Source of the DNA: Thermocaproicibacter melissae
Lineage (GTDB): Bacteria; Bacillota; Clostridia; Oscillospirales; Acutalibacteraceae
DNA length: 64,000 bases
Assembly: GCF_024498295.1 (NCBI RefSeq)
Contig: NZ_CP101827.1
Location: forward strand, 1,182,001-1,246,000
Reading direction: 5' to 3'
Shown here: positions 41,476-50,673 of the stretch, one piece after another
Layout: the number at the start of each line of letters is the position of its first letter
Numbering within the stretch: the stretch's first letter is position 1
Position numbers and translations under genes: made by a program
Notes under the pieces: generated by a model
Database searches by the model: none
Told to the model about the DNA's origin: nothing
What the model saw: only the letters and a program-made list of their open reading frames with translations

Positions 41476-41491
41476 CTAACTAAAATGTTAG
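41476..41491 (-). promoter_or_regulatory. Operator CTAAC-N6-GTTAG at the permease promoter
   Basis: Inverted repeat 40 nt upstream of the permease start, lying downstream of a minus-strand TTGACA (41501-41506). Its right half ATGTTAG also occurs in the larger palindrome at 41757-41787, so both are probably bound by the same regulator, which is not encoded nearby. Confidence 0.5.
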
Positions 41492-41573
41492 CTGTGTCAT
41501 TGTCAAATGAGCTAATTTTTGTGCAATGAATCTTTTGTCTACGAATGTTTCCAATACTCTGGATAAATAATAC

Positions 41574-41624
41574 CTACTGAAAAAATTTGGAGCCATTGGA
41601 TTCTTTTCGCTGATAAATCGGCAT
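41574..41624 (-). CDS. Very short ORF with a strong ribosome binding site
   Basis: A 16-codon ORF (starts MPIYQRKESNG, ends at TAG) preceded by CAGGAGGTG with ideal spacing. The N-terminus resembles the first residues of some phage-type integrases, so it may be a remnant; it could also be a leader peptide of the permease transcript, but it lies upstream of the proposed promoter. Translation is uncertain. Confidence 0.3.
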   Translation of the reverse strand: MPIYQRKESNGSKFFQ

Positions 41625-41756
41625 AGCACCTCCTGGTTTCATGTCAGGTGATGCTAGCCGCTTTTTAACCCAACTGGCAAGTAGGTTGCACCGGATACAT
41701 TGGAAATATTCGCTGTTGTACGGGGCATCATCTTTGATTTTACTATCGGGCCCAAT

Positions 41757-41787
41757 CTGACATGTTAGTCGTATTCTAACATGTCAG
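41757..41787. promoter_or_regulatory. 31-bp perfect palindromic operator
   Basis: CTGACATGTTAG - TCGTATT - CTAACATGTCAG: two exact 12-bp arms with a 7-nt spacer. Typical of a dimeric repressor site (GntR or TetR type). It lies 321 nt upstream of the permease and 312 nt upstream of the amylase gene. Confidence 0.6.
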
Positions 41788-42098
41788 TTCCATTTTGTCA
41801 AATGAATTTATTGCTAGTTTAAATCAAATTATGTCTCGGATTATCCTCAATTCGGGTAAATTGCTATTGCATCCAAACCTTAAAATAGAATCTCATCTTT
41901 GCTGGAGCAGGTACAAAATCAGGCTGCATGCAGCCGCGCGCGTGGGGTACCGATGTCTTTTATCTCGCTTTTACTTAATTTCGAAAATATGTTGATTTTT
42001 GTGAGTAAACATCGTAATATTTAACCAGAATTTTCGATACATTGATGGCTAATCATGGCAATCTTTTTCAAAATCAATTTTTCGGAGGAGTAAAAAAG

Positions 42099-43529
42099 AT
42101 GAAAGCAAAAAAACTAAAGAAAATGCTGTTCTTGATTGTTTTATCTGCTGCAATCGGATTAAGCGGCTTTTGCTTTTCCGGTTGTTCAGCAGGCAAAAAA
42201 ACATCAGAGACAGCGGAAGCGACCGTTTACTACGGATTAGAAGATAATATTCAAGACGGCGTCATTCTTCATTGCTTTGACTGGACGTTCAAGCAGATTA
42301 AGGAAGCCCTTCCTGAAATCGCGAAAGCAGGATTTTCTTCCGTTCAAACATCACCGGCTCAAGCATCATACAAAGGAAACAGCGCTTGGTATTTTCTTTA
42401 TCAGCCAAACGGTTTCTACATCAACGATTCGGGACTTGGTTCAGAGGAGGATTTAAAAGAGCTTTGTGCCGCCGCAGACAAGTACGGAATTAAAGTTATC
42501 GTGGACGTGGTCGCAAACCATTTAGCAGGTGACCATAGCGGTATTGATTCAACACTTATGCCATCAAAATACTGGCATAACTATGGCAGCTTAAGCGATT
42601 ACTCAAACCGATATGAAATTACACACGGTGATATCGGTATGCCGGACTTAAACACCGAGGATTCTTATGTGCAGAACAAGGTAGCCTCATACATTCAGAA
42701 ATTAAAATCCGATGGCGTTGACGGAATCCGATGGGATGCCGCTAAGCACATCTCGCTTCCTTCCGAGGGGAGCTCATTTTGGAGCACGGTTATCGATTCC
42801 GATATGTTCAACTACGGAGAGATTCTAGGAAGCCCTGTAGATAACAATGCATCGCAAGCTGCTTCGCTTATTGAGGAGTATGCAAAGTATATGTCCGTTA
42901 CAGATTCCTCCTACTCAAGCACAATTCTTAACGCATTCACAAACGGCAAAGTTTCATTGAAAAAAGGAAACTGGACCGTTCATTCGAGCGTTCCAGCAAA
43001 CAAGATTGTATATTGGGCAGAAAGCCATGACACGTATTCAAATCATACAAACGAAGGCGGATGGACAAAAAATGTTGATCAGAATATAATCGACCGTGCA
43101 TACGCAATCATTGCGAGCCGAAACGGTGCAACAGCGCTTTACTTCTCACGCCCCAGCCAGACCGATAAGGATTCTATCCTGGTAGGTGAGCAAGGAAGCA
43201 CACACTTCACAAGCCCGGAGGTTGCAGCCGTTAACCATTTCCATAACGCATGTAATGGAGAAGATGATTTCTATGATACAGACAGTACATACAACACAGC
43301 CTATGTTTCAAGAAAGAGCGGAGCTGTTCTTGTATTAGGCAGTGATGCAAACCAATCCGTATCGGTAAAGAACCACCTTACAACACCCGGAACCTATATT
43401 GATGAGATTTCCGGAAATGTATTCACAGTAACAGAGGATACCATCTCAGGAAAAATCGGATCTACCGGTATTGCCGTATTCTACAAGGTTGACGCAGAGA
43501 AAAAGGGCTCCACCTCATCGGATCAGTAA
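42099..43529 (+). CDS. Lipoprotein alpha-amylase (GH13)
   Basis: A 476-residue extracellular amylase. The signal peptide ends at a probable lipobox (FSGC, Cys29), so it is likely anchored outside the membrane. GH13 regions: VVANHL, GIRWDAAKHI (nucleophile Asp), FNYGEIL (acid/base Glu) and ESHDTYSN (third Asp). A C-terminal beta domain follows. It lacks starch-binding modules. The start at 42099 follows CGGAGGAG. Codon use is AT-richer than the neighbouring uronate genes, which may indicate separate acquisition. Confidence 0.92.
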   Translation: MKAKKLKKMLFLIVLSAAIGLSGFCFSGCSAGKKTSETAEATVYYGLEDNIQDGVILHCFDWTFKQIKEALPEIAKAGFSSVQTSPAQASYKGNSAWYFLYQPNGFYINDSGLGSEEDLKELCAAADKYGIKVIVDVVANHLAGDHSGIDSTLMPSKYWHNYGSLSDYSNRYEITHGDIGMPDLNTEDSYVQNKVASYIQKLKSDGVDGIRWDAAKHISLPSEGSSFWSTVIDSDMFNYGEILGSPVDNNASQAASLIEEYAKYMSVTDSSYSSTILNAFTNGKVSLKKGNWTVHSSVPANKIVYWAESHDTYSNHTNEGGWTKNVDQNIIDRAYAIIASRNGATALYFSRPSQTDKDSILVGEQGSTHFTSPEVAAVNHFHNACNGEDDFYDTDSTYNTAYVSRKSGAVLVLGSDANQSVSVKNHLTTPGTYIDEISGNVFTVTEDTISGKIGSTGIAVFYKVDAEKKGSTSSDQ

Positions 43530-43541
43530 TCAGACAAAAGT

Positions 43542-43575
43542 AGAAGGCCATCACTTTCCCGGGTGATGGCCTTCT
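43542..43575 (+). terminator. Hairpin after the amylase gene
   Basis: AGAAGGCCATCAC / GTGATGGCCTTCT, 13-bp stem, 13 nt after the stop. There is no T-tract on the plus strand, so it may slow exonucleases as much as terminate. Confidence 0.55.
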
Positions 43576-43701
43576 ACGTAGATTGGAACTCCCTGCCATG
43601 TGGCTGCTGCGATTCTATGGACTAACCGATGAGATTGAGCCTTTGTTGCTGCTAATTTATGACTAGCCGATAACGTCAAGGGCAGATTCTTACGAATGAA
43701 A

Positions 43702-43735
43702 ACAAAAAAGAGGAAATCCTTTTACAGATTTCCTC
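43702..43735 (-). terminator. Terminator of the tRNA-Ala gene
   Basis: Minus-strand GAGGAAATC / GATTTCCTC stem with an 8-nt loop followed by TTTTTTGTTTT. Confidence 0.88.
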
Positions 43736-43740
43736 ATGTA

Positions 43741-43816
43741 TGGTGGACCTGAAGAGATTCGAACTCTCGACCTCTCGGATGCGAACCGAACGCTCTCCCA
43801 GCTGAGCTACAGGCCC
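43741..43816 (-). tRNA. tRNA-Ala (CGC anticodon)
   Basis: A 76-nt tRNA with encoded CCA. Acceptor GGGCCTG pairs with CAGGTCC (one G-U), D-arm AGCTCAGCTGGGAGAGC, T-loop GTTCGAATC. The seven-nt anticodon loop TTCGCAT gives anticodon CGC, reading GCG alanine codons. Confidence 0.95.
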
Positions 43817-43860
43817 GAATTTTATAAAAAGAAAGGGGTTTTGTCCCCGCGACGTTTGCT

Positions 43861-43889
43861 ATTATAGCACGTTGCAGGGACAAATGCAA
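43861..43889 (-). promoter_or_regulatory. Promoter of the tRNA-Ala gene
   Basis: Minus-strand TTGCAT (43884-43889), 17-nt spacer, TATAAT (43861-43866), 45 nt before the mature tRNA. Confidence 0.7.
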
Positions 43890-43904
43890 GCTAAAAATCT
43901 CGGC

Positions 43905-46565
43905 TCAAAGCCAAGAATGGTTGATCTTGATGTAGATTGTCTTGACGATTTGCGCGACCAAAACGTACGACAGGATTATCGCTGCCAACCAGCCGAAATA
44001 TACGGCCGGAAGGCCACAGAAGCCCACAGAAGCACCCAAACCGGTAAACGGTAAAATAATGCCCGTTGCCATAACGGCTGTTGTGAGGGCTACCACAGGA
44101 GCAGCAGCACGGCTCTGAACAAATGGAATCTTCGGAGTGCGGATGAGGTGAATAATCAGCGTCTGGGAAAGCAGGCTCTCGATGAACCAGCCCGAATTGA
44201 ACAGTGCCACAAGCGCAGGGTCCGAAGCCGTGTTGCATCCAAAAACAAACCACATAAGCAGGAAGGTTGCAATATCGAACAAGGAGCTTACCGGACCGAT
44301 GCAGAGCATGAATTTGCCGATTCCCGAAGCATCCCACTTTCTCGGAATGCGCAGGTACTCGTCGTCCATATTGTCCCACGGAATGGAAATCTGCGAGATA
44401 TTATAGAGTAAATCGAGCAGCAAAATCTGTACCGGCATCATCGGAAGGAACGGCAAGAACGCGCTCGCCGCAAGCACCGAAAGCATATTGCCGAAATTCG
44501 AGCTGACGGTCATCTTGATGTACTTGATAATATTTCCGAAGATTTTCCGGCCTTCCACAACGCCGTGTTCCAAAACCGTCAGGTCTTTTTCGAGAAGGAT
44601 AATATCGGCGTTTTCCTTTGCAATATCGACCGCTGTGTCCACGGAAATGCCGACGTCCGCTTTGCTCAAAGCATGGGCATCGTTGATGCCGTCACCCATG
44701 AACCCGACTGTGTGGCCGTTCTTCTGCAAGGCTTCCACGACCCTTGCCTTCTGCAGAGGCGACAGCTTGGCAAAAATGGTCGTTTTTTCGGCGCGTGCCG
44801 AAAGTTCTTCATCACTGAGCTGTTCCACTTCCGGCCCAAGAAGGATGGTATCGGCCGGCAAGCCGACATCGCCGCAAATCTTCTTTGTGACAAGCTCATT
44901 GTCGCCGGTCAGCACCTTCACCTGAACGCCGTAGCGCTTCAGAGCCTCGATAGCCGTCGCTGCTGTCTCTTTCGGCGGGTCGAGTAAGCCGAGGTAACCG
45001 ATGAGCGTCATATTGCTTTCATCGCTCACACCGAACACGCCTTCCACGGACGGGCTGTCCTTGTAAGCCACGGCAATTACGCGCATTCCCTGCGAATTGA
45101 GTTCGGACGCCATGCCCTTGACTTTTTCCCGCATTTGACCGGTCAACGGTACGATTTCTTCTCCGTACCGGCAGGTTGTGCAAATCTGCAGGATTTCTTC
45201 CACAGCGCCCTTTGTGATGAGGCGTGTCTTTCCCTGCCTGTCTTTTAGCACAACGCTCATGCGGCGGCGCGTAAAGTCAAACGGGATTTCGTCCACTTTC
45301 TGATATTCGTTGTTGAGGTAGGTAATGCTTTTTTCCGAAGCCTTGTCGATGACGGCAAGGTCGATGAGGTTCTTTAGACCAGTCTGGAAATAGCTGTTCA
45401 GGTAGGCATATTGAAGGACTGTGACATCTTCTTCGCCCTTCACATTCAAATGGCGCTCAATCACGATTTCATCCCGCGTGAGCGTTCCCGTTTTATCCGT
45501 ACACAGCACATCCATAGCGCCGAAATTCTGAATCGAATTGAGGTGCTTGACGACGGTTTTCTGGCGCGCCATGCTCACGGCGCCTTTTGCCAGATTGGTG
45601 GTGACAATCATCGGCAGCATTTCCGGCGTGAGGCCGATGGCGATGGAGATTGCATACAGCAGCGCCTGAAGCCAATCGTGCTTTGTAACACCGTTAAGCA
45701 CAAAAACAATCGGCACCATAATGCACATGAAGCGAATCAGCAGCCAGCTGACGGAGTTGACCCCTTTATCGAAGCTTGTCGGCTCGCGCTGGCTGGAAAG
45801 GGCCTTTGCCATGTTGCCAAAATAGGTTCGGTCGCCTGTCGCCAAAACAACCGCGGTCGCGGAACCGCTCACCACGTTCGTACCCATGAAGCAGATGTTG
45901 CGCAGGTCAAACAGATTGGTATTATGGGCGTCTGGGTCCGCTTCGGCGAATTTTTCCACCATTTCCGATTCGCCAGTCAGAGCGGACTGGCTGACGAAAA
46001 GGTCCTTTGCCCGCAAAATGCGCACGTCTGCCGGAATCATGTCGCCTGCGGAGAGAACCACAATGTCGCCCGGAAGGAGGTCCGCGATATTGATTTCTTC
46101 CATGCCGTTCTCGCGGCGGATTACGGTTGCCGTCGTCTTAACGAGAGAGCGTAGGCCCTCTGCTTCCTTTCCGGAGCGGAACTCCTGAAAAAAACGCATG
46201 GCGCCGCTAATCAGCACCAGAACCACAATTACAATGACTGCGGAAAGGTTCTTCTCCCCGACCGGAGCTAGCACGTAAGAAGTAAGGAAGGAAATCGCAG
46301 CAATAACGAGTAATATTAGGGTAAACGGATTGATGAATGCTTGCGCCAACTGCACATACCATGGTTTCGGTTTTTCATGTGTAATCTCGTTGCTTGGGTA
46401 TTGGCGAGAAAGCATCTCAACGTCTACAAAGTCCAGGCCTTTTTCGCGTGTCTTGAGCTTAGACAGCAGAATGTACTTTTCCATTGCGGAGTACTCAGCC
46501 AAGGATTTGGCGATTTCTTTTGCTTCTGCCATTGCTGTGTTTGCTTGATTCGTTTTTCTTTTCAC
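43905..46565 (-). CDS. mgtA: Magnesium-translocating P-type ATPase (MgtA/MgtB type)
   Basis: An 886-residue P3B-type ATPase for Mg2+ uptake. Seen are LTGESEMVEK, the M4 motif GLTPEMLPMIV characteristic of MgtA, CTDKTGTLT, MGDGINDAHAL and about ten helices; the C-terminal part carries the NISQISIPWDNMD segment typical of the family. Start is GTG at 46565 after GGGAGGAAC. The upstream gap is too short for an M-box riboswitch, so regulation by Mg2+ is not evident. Confidence 0.94.
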   Translation of the reverse strand: MKRKTNQANTAMAEAKEIAKSLAEYSAMEKYILLSKLKTREKGLDFVDVEMLSRQYPSNEITHEKPKPWYVQLAQAFINPFTLILLVIAAISFLTSYVLAPVGEKNLSAVIVIVVLVLISGAMRFFQEFRSGKEAEGLRSLVKTTATVIRRENGMEEINIADLLPGDIVVLSAGDMIPADVRILRAKDLFVSQSALTGESEMVEKFAEADPDAHNTNLFDLRNICFMGTNVVSGSATAVVLATGDRTYFGNMAKALSSQREPTSFDKGVNSVSWLLIRFMCIMVPIVFVLNGVTKHDWLQALLYAISIAIGLTPEMLPMIVTTNLAKGAVSMARQKTVVKHLNSIQNFGAMDVLCTDKTGTLTRDEIVIERHLNVKGEEDVTVLQYAYLNSYFQTGLKNLIDLAVIDKASEKSITYLNNEYQKVDEIPFDFTRRRMSVVLKDRQGKTRLITKGAVEEILQICTTCRYGEEIVPLTGQMREKVKGMASELNSQGMRVIAVAYKDSPSVEGVFGVSDESNMTLIGYLGLLDPPKETAATAIEALKRYGVQVKVLTGDNELVTKKICGDVGLPADTILLGPEVEQLSDEELSARAEKTTIFAKLSPLQKARVVEALQKNGHTVGFMGDGINDAHALSKADVGISVDTAVDIAKENADIILLEKDLTVLEHGVVEGRKIFGNIIKYIKMTVSSNFGNMLSVLAASAFLPFLPMMPVQILLLDLLYNISQISIPWDNMDDEYLRIPRKWDASGIGKFMLCIGPVSSLFDIATFLLMWFVFGCNTASDPALVALFNSGWFIESLLSQTLIIHLIRTPKIPFVQSRAAAPVVALTTAVMATGIILPFTGLGASVGFCGLPAVYFGWLAAIILSYVLVAQIVKTIYIKINHSWL

Positions 46566-46611
46566 GTTCCTCCCTCTTTTCTCCGTTTTTTACGGTAAAA
46601 ATTTGAAAAAT

Positions 46612-46647
46612 AAAAATCCCCCGCCTCTTCCATGTTCGGTGGGGGAC
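46612..46647 (-). terminator. Terminator between polymerase gene and mgtA
   Basis: Minus-strand TCCCCCACC / GGCGGGGGA (one mismatch) with a 12-nt loop and TTTTTA tail, following the upstream gene's stop. Confidence 0.8.
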
Positions 46648-46681
46648 TTTCCTGCATCATTCTGCGGGGATTAGCCGCCCG

Positions 46682-47965
46682 TCAATTTTTCAGGTAAACT
46701 GCTTGCGCGGTGCGGTCCTCGAGTGTTGGAAACAAATGAGCAAGATACTCCTGTTGGTTCTGGTAAGCGGAATCAATGCCAAGGCAAGAAACGATAAGGA
46801 AGAAAAATGCTCCGGTCTGAATCCAAAAAATCGTAACATCCGTAAGGCCGTGTACCAAAACCGAAACAAAAATCGCAGCCGCCAGAATATCCAAGTCACG
46901 GCAAATATGATGGCGATACCGCTGCACAAGGATGCGGATATATGACCCAATGTAGACGCAAATGGCGGCCGCACCCACAATGCCAAAATTCAAAAGTGTG
47001 TCGAGTACAAGGCTGTGGCAGTGATACGTCTGGTATCCCCCGTACTGTTCCCAAATAATATGGTATGCAGTTGCCCCGCGCCCAAAAATAGGAGTCGCTT
47101 TAAATGCGCGCCACGCAGCATGCCAGATCGACATGCGATGATCAATTGTACGCTGAATTTCCGCGGCGGACCTTGGCAGGAGCTGCGGAAACACCAAGAA
47201 AGCAATTCCCGCGGCAAGGATCACAAGAAAAGCTACCTTAGAAATTTTGGATTGACGTTTATAGACAAGCCACACAAAAACAGCACAAACCATACCTAAG
47301 GCAGAAGAAAAACTTCCCGCCAAGTAAAGGCCGGCAAGATTGAGAGCGATGACAATGGCGTACTGCATCGTTTTTTTCGGATTCGTAAAGATACGGTAAA
47401 GTGCGATTACAACAATAAATTCAATCATCATGCCAAAGTAATTGGCATTGACAAAAGTGGAAACCGGACGGTAATCAGAAAACGAAGAATAAACCAAAAA
47501 TTTCTGGATAAGAGCTACAACCACACAAAAGACGCTTGCAGCACAGGCTGTGTCCAGCGCCATATAGTAAAGTTCGCGGGTCATCACACTTCTGAAATAG
47601 AGGCCACACACAACGATGGCATAAATCAAAATGGAATATGCCATACCTCTGTAATTGTTGTAGGAAGCGGCTACAAAAAACGACCCAACCAAAAAAGTAA
47701 AAATCAGTTTCGTGAACGGGGCTTGAAACGCTTTCGTGCGAATACGGTATTTCACCATCGTCATGAAAGCAATGCACGAAACTGTGACAAGGCTGAAATA
47801 GAACGGAAGGAAAAGCGATACGGTGAACAGAAACACAGCAGCGCGGTCAATATCGGCCTGAGAAATCTCTTTTTTTCCTGCAAAAAGTGCATAGCAGGAA
47901 CGCAGTGCCTTTACGATAAAAACCACCCCTTTGTGTATTCTTGTTCCGAACGAAAATTCATACAA
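46682..47965 (-). CDS. O-antigen-ligase/polymerase-like membrane protein (Wzy_C)
   Basis: A membrane protein of up to 427 residues with 10-12 helices and a large external loop around residues 255-310 containing RTIDHRMSIWHAAWRAFKATPIFGRG-type sequence and HCHSLVLDTLLNFGIVG, the Wzy_C/WaaL signature (His in the loop). Such proteins polymerise or ligate surface polysaccharides. No other glycan genes are adjacent. The start is uncertain: position 47965 is TTG without a clear ribosome binding site, and translation may begin some 40-50 nt later after AAAGGGGTGG. Confidence 0.85.
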   Translation of the reverse strand: MYEFSFGTRIHKGVVFIVKALRSCYALFAGKKEISQADIDRAAVFLFTVSLFLPFYFSLVTVSCIAFMTMVKYRIRTKAFQAPFTKLIFTFLVGSFFVAASYNNYRGMAYSILIYAIVVCGLYFRSVMTRELYYMALDTACAASVFCVVVALIQKFLVYSSFSDYRPVSTFVNANYFGMMIEFIVVIALYRIFTNPKKTMQYAIVIALNLAGLYLAGSFSSALGMVCAVFVWLVYKRQSKISKVAFLVILAAGIAFLVFPQLLPRSAAEIQRTIDHRMSIWHAAWRAFKATPIFGRGATAYHIIWEQYGGYQTYHCHSLVLDTLLNFGIVGAAAICVYIGSYIRILVQRYRHHICRDLDILAAAIFVSVLVHGLTDVTIFWIQTGAFFFLIVSCLGIDSAYQNQQEYLAHLFPTLEDRTAQAVYLKN

Positions 47966-48297
47966 ATTTTTACAATTTTAGATTTATTGTATTGTAACTG
48001 AAACACATCGTAAATGCAAGTACATGATTGTAAACAATAAATGAACAATGGCTTCTCAGCCCAGTTGTCAATTATAATCAATTAAGGACTGCGAAGCAAG
48101 AGGAATTAATGCTCAAAGTGGCAGAACGCGTCTCTTAACATTGTGCAAAATAACGAAAATCATGAACATATTTTTAATTAACAGGGCATAAATCTTTATT
48201 TGCTGCGATTTTCGTATATACTTTAAGATATCCTGAGGAAAATGCGGATCAGAGAAATTTCGCTCTGCAAGAAATTGGAATCGGAGCTGTTTGAAAG
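47966..48297. other. Divergent promoter region, no gene seen
   Basis: AT-rich 332 nt between the polymerase gene and the CtpE-like gene. It contains the minus-strand promoter below, a weak plus-strand -10 candidate TATACT at 48217, and a small hairpin CAGAG/CTCTG just before the plus-strand gene. No coding sequence recognised. Confidence 0.5.
47991..48019 (-). promoter_or_regulatory. Promoter of the polymerase-like gene
   Basis: Minus-strand TTGCAT (48014-48019), 17-nt spacer, TACAAT (47991-47996). Confidence 0.6.
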
Positions 48298-50673
48298 ATG
48301 AATGAAGCGACTAAACCTTTACCCTCCTATTGTGAGCGATTTAAGCCTGACTATTCGTGCGGACTGACTGAATTACAGGTTTCGCAGCGCATACGGCAGG
48401 GACTTGTAAACGGAAAAGATGAAATCCGAACGAAATCAATCGGTCAAATCGTCCGCGACAACACCGTTACATTCTTCAATATCCTAAACTTTATTCTCGC
48501 TGCACTCATTATATCGGTCGGATCATGGAAAAATCTCCTTTTCATGGGCGTCATCATCTCCAATACATTAATTGGAATTATTCAGGAAATCCGTGCCAAA
48601 AAAACAATTGACAATCTTTCGCTGATTACATCTCCAAAGGCCCATGTCATTCGCTCGGGAATGAAAAGCGAAGTAGTTGTCTCTGAACTTGTGCTCGACG
48701 ACGTCATTGAACTTTCTTCCGGCATGCAGATTCCCGCTGACTGCATTATCCTCGACGGGCATTGCGAAGTAGACGAATCCCTGCTGACCGGCGAATCCGA
48801 CCCGGTTTCAAAGGACGTAGGCGACATGCTCCTGAGCGGCGCTTTCCTTGTCAGTGGCACCTGCCGGGCCAAAGTGGAACATCTCGGCAAAGATAACTAT
48901 GCTTCCAAAATTACACAAAGTGCCAAATACATAAAGAAGCCGAATTCCGAGATTATGGCGTGGACAAACCGAATTATTAAATGGATTGGGTTTGCGATTA
49001 TTCCAATCGGCACCGCGCTGTTCTACAAGCAAGTTTTTGTTTCCAACGAAGGATATGCCGACGGCATTGTCAGCACGGTTGCCGCGCTGATTGGAATGAT
49101 TCCGGAAGGGCTTGTCCTGCTGACGAGCGTTGTCCTTGCTGTTGGTGTGATTCGTCTTTCCAGCCACAAAGCACTCGTGCAGGAACTTTGCGCCATTGAA
49201 ACTCTGGCCCGTGTTGACACGCTCTGCCTTGACAAAACCGGCACCATAACCGAAGGAAGCTTACAGGTTGACAAAGTTGTCCCGCTCGGGAACTGCACCG
49301 CAGAGGAAGCAGAACAGATTCTTGCCGCTTTTGCCGCGGCTCAGAATGACGGAACACCGACGATGCGTGCTATCCAGAATGCCTACCCCAAAGCGCCCTC
49401 GTGGGTCTGCGGCAAAAAGGTTGCTTTTTCCTCCGCGCGGAAATGGAGCGGCACTGCTTTCAAAAACCAAGGCTGCTATGTTCTGGGTGCAGGCGAATTC
49501 ATTCTGCCAAACCGGTTTGAAGAGATCCGCGCGGAAGCGGAGAAATATGAAAACCTCGGCCAGCGCGTGCTTCTGCTCGCCAAAACCGATTATCTGGACG
49601 AAAACGGCTTAAATGAAGCCGCGGCGCTGCCCCTCGCGCTCGTCATCTTGAGCGATAAAATCCGCAAAAACGCAAAACGGACTCTGGAATACTTCAACAG
49701 TCAGGGTGTGGACATCAAGGTCATTTCAGGCGACAATCCCACCACGGTTTCACGCATTGCGCAGCGGGCAGGCCTGAAAAATGCGCAAAACTTCGTGGAT
49801 GCTTCCAAATTGAAAACCCAAGCGGAACTCAGGGAGGCTGCGGAACGCTACACCGTGTTTGGCCGCGTCACGCCGAAGCAGAAGCTCGAGCTTGTGAAAG
49901 CACTGAAGGCGAAAAAGCACACGGTAGCCATGACGGGCGACGGCGTCAACGATGTTCCGGCGCTCAAGGAAAGCGATTGCAGCATCGCGATGGCATCCGG
50001 CAGCGACGCCGCACGCACGGTTTCAAACGTAGTCCTGCTCGATTCCGATTTTGCCAGCATGCCGCGCATTGTGAATGAGGGCCGCCGCTGCATCAACAAC
50101 CTGCAGCGCTCCGCTACACTGTTCCTGGTAAAAGCGATTTTCTCGGCGCTGACCTCCGTCATCTTCATTTTCTTTGCCTGCAACTTCCCGTTCCAGCCGA
50201 TTCAATTCACGCTCATCAATGCTGTCGCCATTGGCATTCCGTCGTTTTTCCTCGGCCTCGAGCCGAACCGAGACCGCCTGCACGGGAAATTCAGCCACAA
50301 TGTCATGCGCAACTCACTGCCCGGAGCTTTGACGCTTACTTTCTGCATCTTAACGCTGTCCGCCATGTCTTTGCTGTTCCATTTCTCCGACGAGGAGCTC
50401 TCCACGCTTGCAGTTCTACTGGCAGGTTTTATTGAACTGATGATTCTGTTCCGCGTATGCTATCCGTTCAACATCATGCACATAGTCCTGTTTAGTTCGA
50501 TGTGCACCATTTTCGTGCTTGCCCTGGCGCTATTCCCCACGTTCTTTGAGATAACCCCAATCACGTTCCCGATGATACTCGTGCTGGTCATGATGATAAC
50601 ACTGGCACTTTTCCTGATGCCGGCACTGATACACCTGTTCAATCGCATCATCTTTCGGAAAATCAATTACTGA
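48298..50673 (+). CDS. P-type cation ATPase (CtpE-like)
   Basis: A 791-residue P-type ATPase with LLTGESDPVSK, M4 motif MIPEGLVLLTSV, phosphorylation motif CLDKTGTIT, and MTGDGVNDVPALKESDCSIAM. The PEGLVLLTSVVLAVGV segment is typical of the CtpE/YfgQ-like group, in which mycobacterial CtpE transports Ca2+. The actuator and nucleotide domains are shorter than in MgtA or PacL. The substrate is inferred as Ca2+ at best. It converges with the deacetylase gene; the two coding ends overlap by 11 nt. Confidence 0.88.
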   Translation: MNEATKPLPSYCERFKPDYSCGLTELQVSQRIRQGLVNGKDEIRTKSIGQIVRDNTVTFFNILNFILAALIISVGSWKNLLFMGVIISNTLIGIIQEIRAKKTIDNLSLITSPKAHVIRSGMKSEVVVSELVLDDVIELSSGMQIPADCIILDGHCEVDESLLTGESDPVSKDVGDMLLSGAFLVSGTCRAKVEHLGKDNYASKITQSAKYIKKPNSEIMAWTNRIIKWIGFAIIPIGTALFYKQVFVSNEGYADGIVSTVAALIGMIPEGLVLLTSVVLAVGVIRLSSHKALVQELCAIETLARVDTLCLDKTGTITEGSLQVDKVVPLGNCTAEEAEQILAAFAAAQNDGTPTMRAIQNAYPKAPSWVCGKKVAFSSARKWSGTAFKNQGCYVLGAGEFILPNRFEEIRAEAEKYENLGQRVLLLAKTDYLDENGLNEAAALPLALVILSDKIRKNAKRTLEYFNSQGVDIKVISGDNPTTVSRIAQRAGLKNAQNFVDASKLKTQAELREAAERYTVFGRVTPKQKLELVKALKAKKHTVAMTGDGVNDVPALKESDCSIAMASGSDAARTVSNVVLLDSDFASMPRIVNEGRRCINNLQRSATLFLVKAIFSALTSVIFIFFACNFPFQPIQFTLINAVAIGIPSFFLGLEPNRDRLHGKFSHNVMRNSLPGALTLTFCILTLSAMSLLFHFSDEELSTLAVLLAGFIELMILFRVCYPFNIMHIVLFSSMCTIFVLALALFPTFFEITPITFPMILVLVMMITLALFLMPALIHLFNRIIFRKINY

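Larger units (their letters stand above)
41437..42098. other. 662-nt intergenic region with palindromic operators
   Basis: AT-rich region between divergent permease and amylase genes. It holds two related palindromes and a short ORF, listed separately; otherwise I see nothing that looks coding. Confidence 0.5.

Noticed and set aside
46566-46681. M-box magnesium riboswitch upstream of mgtA
   Set aside because: The gap is about 115 nt, mostly taken by the terminator of the upstream gene, with no M-box conserved blocks.
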